8,376 nt of DNA from JBFWNZ01 sp050250795. GTDB lineage: Bacteria; Pseudomonadota; Alphaproteobacteria; UBA8366. Both the position numbers and the translations under genes were made by a program. Shown here piece by piece: positions 6,506 through 8,376 of the stretch. The notes under the pieces are model-generated. The model was not told the origin of the DNA and did not search any database. It saw nothing but the letters and a program-made list of their open reading frames with translations. The stretch is from contig JBFWNZ010000162.1 of assembly GCA_050250795.1 (NCBI GenBank), forward strand, positions 1 through 8,376, given 5' to 3'. The stretch's first letter is position 1. Each line of letters starts with the position of its first letter.

Positions 6506-7468
6506 TCAGCCATCCGACAGCACCGCCCGATAGACATCCATATCGACATTGCCGCCCGACAGAACCAGCCCCACCCGCCGACCGCGCATGGTCTCGCCTT
6601 CGGCCAGCAGCGCGGCCAGCGCCGCCGCCCCCGCACCCTCGGCCAGATTATGCGTATCGGTGTAATAGGCGCGCATCGCCGCGCGGATCGCAGCGTCGTC
6701 CACCGTCACGATCCGCGCCGCACCGGCCATGATCGTCGCCAGGGCATCCGGGTGCGGGGTGCGGCAGGCAAGCCCGTCCGCCATGGTGTCGGCGCGCTCG
6801 GTCGGCACCGGCCGGCCGGCGGCCACGGACAGGGCATAGCTGGGCGCGCCGGCCGCGACGACGCCGACGATCTCGGTCCGAAGCCCGAGGCCGTCGCGGA
6901 CCGAGATCGTGCCGCAAATACCGGAGCCCATGCCGATGGGCACATAGACCGTATCGAGATCCGGGACCGCGGTCAGAAATTCCAGCGCATAGGTGCCGAC
7001 GCCGCGCACCAGCCGTTCGTCGAAAGCGGGCAGCATATGAAGCCCCTCGGCCTCTGCCCGCGCGGCGGCATATTCGGCGGCGGCCTGAAAGTCGTGGCCA
7101 TGAACGACCAGATCGGCGCCGAACGCACGCATGGCAGCGTTCTTTTCGGTGCTGTTGCCCTCGGGCACGACAATGACGGCGCGCATGCCCGCGCGCGATG
7201 CGGCCAGCGCCACGGATTGTCCGTGGTTGCCGCGGGTCGCGGTAATGACGCCGGCCGGCGCACCGCTGTAACGGCTCACATCGTCCATGTAGACAAGACC
7301 GCCGCGCAGCTTGAAGGCGCCGATCGGCGTGTGGTTCTCATGCTTGACCCAGACCTGCGCACCGCAACGCGCCGAGAGCAGTGGCCAGCAATGCTGCGGC
7401 GTCGCTGGCATATGGCGATAGACCAGTTCGGTCGCAGACCGGATGGCATCGAGCCTCGCCCTGGTCAT
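6506..7468 (-). CDS. PLP-dependent threonine/serine dehydratase family protein (fold type II)
   Basis: The 320-residue protein is a fold-type-II pyridoxal-phosphate enzyme of the threonine dehydratase / serine racemase / EutB group; such enzymes typically deaminate threonine or serine to a 2-oxo acid and ammonia. K53 in GAFKLRG (50-56) is the expected PLP-bonding lysine. GNHGQSVA (80-87) and LSGGN (303-307) are also typical. The phosphate-binding glycine loop reads PIGMGSGICG (177-186) instead of the common GGGGL, a variant I associate with threonine-dehydratase-like and EutB-annotated proteins. There is no C-terminal ACT domain, so isoleucine feedback as in biosynthetic IlvA is not expected. 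The start is set by GAGG five bases before the ATG at 7468; an in-frame TTG at 7489 would overlap thiD and lacks support. The thiD stop falls inside the ribosome-binding site. Substrate (threonine, serine, 3-hydroxyaspartate or a hydroxyectoine intermediate) cannot be decided. Confidence 0.87.
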   Translation of the reverse strand: MTRARLDAIRSATELVYRHMPATPQHCWPLLSARCGAQVWVKHENHTPIGAFKLRGGLVYMDDVSRYSGAPAGVITATRGNHGQSVALAASRAGMRAVIVVPEGNSTEKNAAMRAFGADLVVHGHDFQAAAEYAAARAEAEGLHMLPAFDERLVRGVGTYALEFLTAVPDLDTVYVPIGMGSGICGTISVRDGLGLRTEIVGVVAAGAPSYALSVAAGRPVPTERADTMADGLACRTPHPDALATIMAGAARIVTVDDAAIRAAMRAYYTDTHNLAEGAGAAALAALLAEGETMRGRRVGLVLSGGNVDMDVYRAVLSDG

Positions 7469-7473
7469 CGCCG

Positions 7474-7479
7474 CCTCAC
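7474..7479 (-). promoter_or_regulatory. Ribosome-binding site of the dehydratase gene containing the thiD stop
   Basis: On the minus strand GTGAGG precedes CGGCG and the ATG at 7468. The TGA inside this site is the stop codon of thiD. A ribosome finishing thiD would therefore stand on the initiation region of the next gene, which points to coupled translation and favours 7468 over the upstream TTG. Confidence 0.65.
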
Positions 7480-8291
7480 CCGCCACCAAACGGCCGGACA
7501 GTGTGGCCGTGGTTCAACGGCCCATGACCGTGACCGAGACCCGGCGCCGTGCGAATCGCCTCGCGCACATAGGCCCGCGCCCGTGCGACCGCATCGCGCA
7601 ACCCCATGCCCTGGGCAATCCCCGTGGCAATCGCCGAAGCCAGCGTGCAGCCGGTGCCATGAGTGTGACGCGTCGCGATCCGCGCGTCCTCGAAGACCTC
7701 CACCCCATTGGCCGCAACCAGAACATCGTAGAGGCGTTCGCCCGCCAGATGCCCGCCCTTGATCAGGACGGCCGCCGGGCCCATGGCCCGGATCGCCTCT
7801 CCCGCGGCCACCATCGCCTCGGGCTCCGTCACCGCCAGTCCGGTCAGCGCCTCCGCCTCCGGCAGGTTGGGCGTAACCAGCGTCGCCTGCGGCAACAGGC
7901 GGGCACGGAGCGCCTGCACAGCCTCGGATTCCAGCAGAGCATGGCCGCCTTTGGCGACCATCACCGGATCGACAACCAACGGCACCGCCGCCGCCATTTC
8001 GCCATGCACCCCGGCGACCGCCTCGATCACGGCCGCGTTGTGCAGCATGCCCGTCTTGAGGCAGTCCGCACCGATGTCGCGAAGCACCAGTTCCATCTGC
8101 TGCGCGATGAAGGCGGGCTCGATGCCGACGACCCCGAAGACGCCTTCGGTGTTCTGGGCAGTCAGCGCGGTGACGGCCGTCATGGCGAAGCCGCCCAGCG
8201 CGGTCACGGCCTTGATATCCGCCTGGATGCCCGCGCCGCCGCCGGAATCGGAGCCGGCGGCAATCAGCACGCGCCCCAGCGTCGCCGTCAT
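7476..8291 (-). CDS. thiD: Hydroxymethylpyrimidine/phosphomethylpyrimidine kinase
   Basis: ThiD phosphorylates 4-amino-5-hydroxymethyl-2-methylpyrimidine and then its monophosphate, giving the pyrimidine half of thiamine. The 271 residues fit the usual length. Visible motifs of this ribokinase-like family: AAGSDSGGGAGIQADIKA (11-28), TALTAQNT (41-48) with the substrate-binding region, KTGML (79-83), DPVMVAKGG (108-116), TPNLPEA (140-146), IKGGH (177-181) and the anion-hole/catalytic HTHGTGC (209-215) with C215. The C-terminal tail is rich in His and Gly (GLGHGHGPLNHGH), as often seen in ThiD. The ATG overlaps the stop of an upstream gene (ATGA), and the dehydratase follows seven bases later, so the three form one transcript. 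No other thiamine gene is visible. A related pyridoxine-kinase activity occurs in some members of this family and cannot be excluded. Confidence 0.94.
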   Translation of the reverse strand: MTATLGRVLIAAGSDSGGGAGIQADIKAVTALGGFAMTAVTALTAQNTEGVFGVVGIEPAFIAQQMELVLRDIGADCLKTGMLHNAAVIEAVAGVHGEMAAAVPLVVDPVMVAKGGHALLESEAVQALRARLLPQATLVTPNLPEAEALTGLAVTEPEAMVAAGEAIRAMGPAAVLIKGGHLAGERLYDVLVAANGVEVFEDARIATRHTHGTGCTLASAIATGIAQGMGLRDAVARARAYVREAIRTAPGLGHGHGPLNHGHTVRPFGGG

Positions 8292-8376
8292 CCTGCCGCC
8301 GCCCGCTCTATTTCGCTGGCGATACCATCGACAAGACTGCCGATCAGTCCCGCATCGTCGCCTTCGGCCATCACCC
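8288..8376 (-). CDS. C-terminal end of an unidentified protein upstream of thiD
   Basis: The last 28 codons of an open frame enter from the right edge and end in TGA, four bases of which (ATGA) are shared with the thiD start. The visible residues include GLIGSLVDGIASEIERAAAG, an amphipathic helix-like end. The composition and third-position G/C look coding, and the overlap is typical of operon partners, but too little is present to name a family. Confidence 0.55.
   Translation of the reverse strand, partial: VMAEGDDAGLIGSLVDGIASEIERAAAG

Noticed and set aside
7469..7489. TTG start at 7489 for the dehydratase
   Set aside because: It would overlap the thiD coding end; GAGG at ideal spacing before the ATG at 7468 is the better start.

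Overview
The window is high-GC bacterial DNA (roughly two thirds G+C by eye), almost fully coding, with G/C strongly preferred at third codon positions. Gene content and protein style suggest an alphaproteobacterium, perhaps a Rhodospirillales-like free-living species. That placement is an inference from general resemblance, since there is no rRNA or other phylogenetic marker. I see no mobile elements, tRNAs, CRISPR arrays or signs of recent transfer. No gene-free stretch exceeds about 105 bases.

Left part (1-2368): an AmmeMemoRadiSam locus arranged divergently. On the minus strand a 62-residue unrecognised protein is followed after one base by the radical SAM enzyme AmrS, which runs off the left edge. 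On the plus strand, beyond a 104-base shared upstream region, lies a single gene encoding a MEMO-family domain (AmrB) fused to an AMMECR1 domain (AmrA). The family set is known by name and conserved association, but its reaction is not established. The small coupled protein is the best candidate in this window for an undescribed component.

Middle (2464-5564): a two-gene plus-strand unit. The first gene is a molybdenum hydroxylase large subunit of the form-II CoxL/xanthine dehydrogenase type. The second is a CysQ-type 3'(2'),5'-bisphosphate nucleotidase that starts inside the stop of the first (ATGA). The usual FAD and 2Fe-2S subunits are not adjacent, so the molybdoenzyme subunit is an orphan here. 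A perfect 8-bp-stem hairpin separates this unit from the amr fusion gene.

Right part (5561-8376): minus-strand genes in transcription order. They are the C-terminal end of an unidentified protein, thiD (HMP/HMP-P kinase; ATGA overlap), a PLP-dependent threonine/serine dehydratase-like enzyme whose ribosome-binding site contains the thiD stop, and, after 81 bases, an AraC-HTH plus O6-alkylguanine-DNA alkyltransferase protein. The last is Ada-like but lacks the N-terminal Ada metal-binding domain. It converges with cysQ, and the two stop codons overlap.

Three starts were set by ribosome-binding sites rather than by the longest open frame (788, 6424 and 7468, all minus strand). Nothing here is a proven new system. 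The most useful leads are the small AmrS-coupled protein, the orphan CoxL-like subunit with its coupled CysQ, and the dehydratase with an atypical glycine loop.
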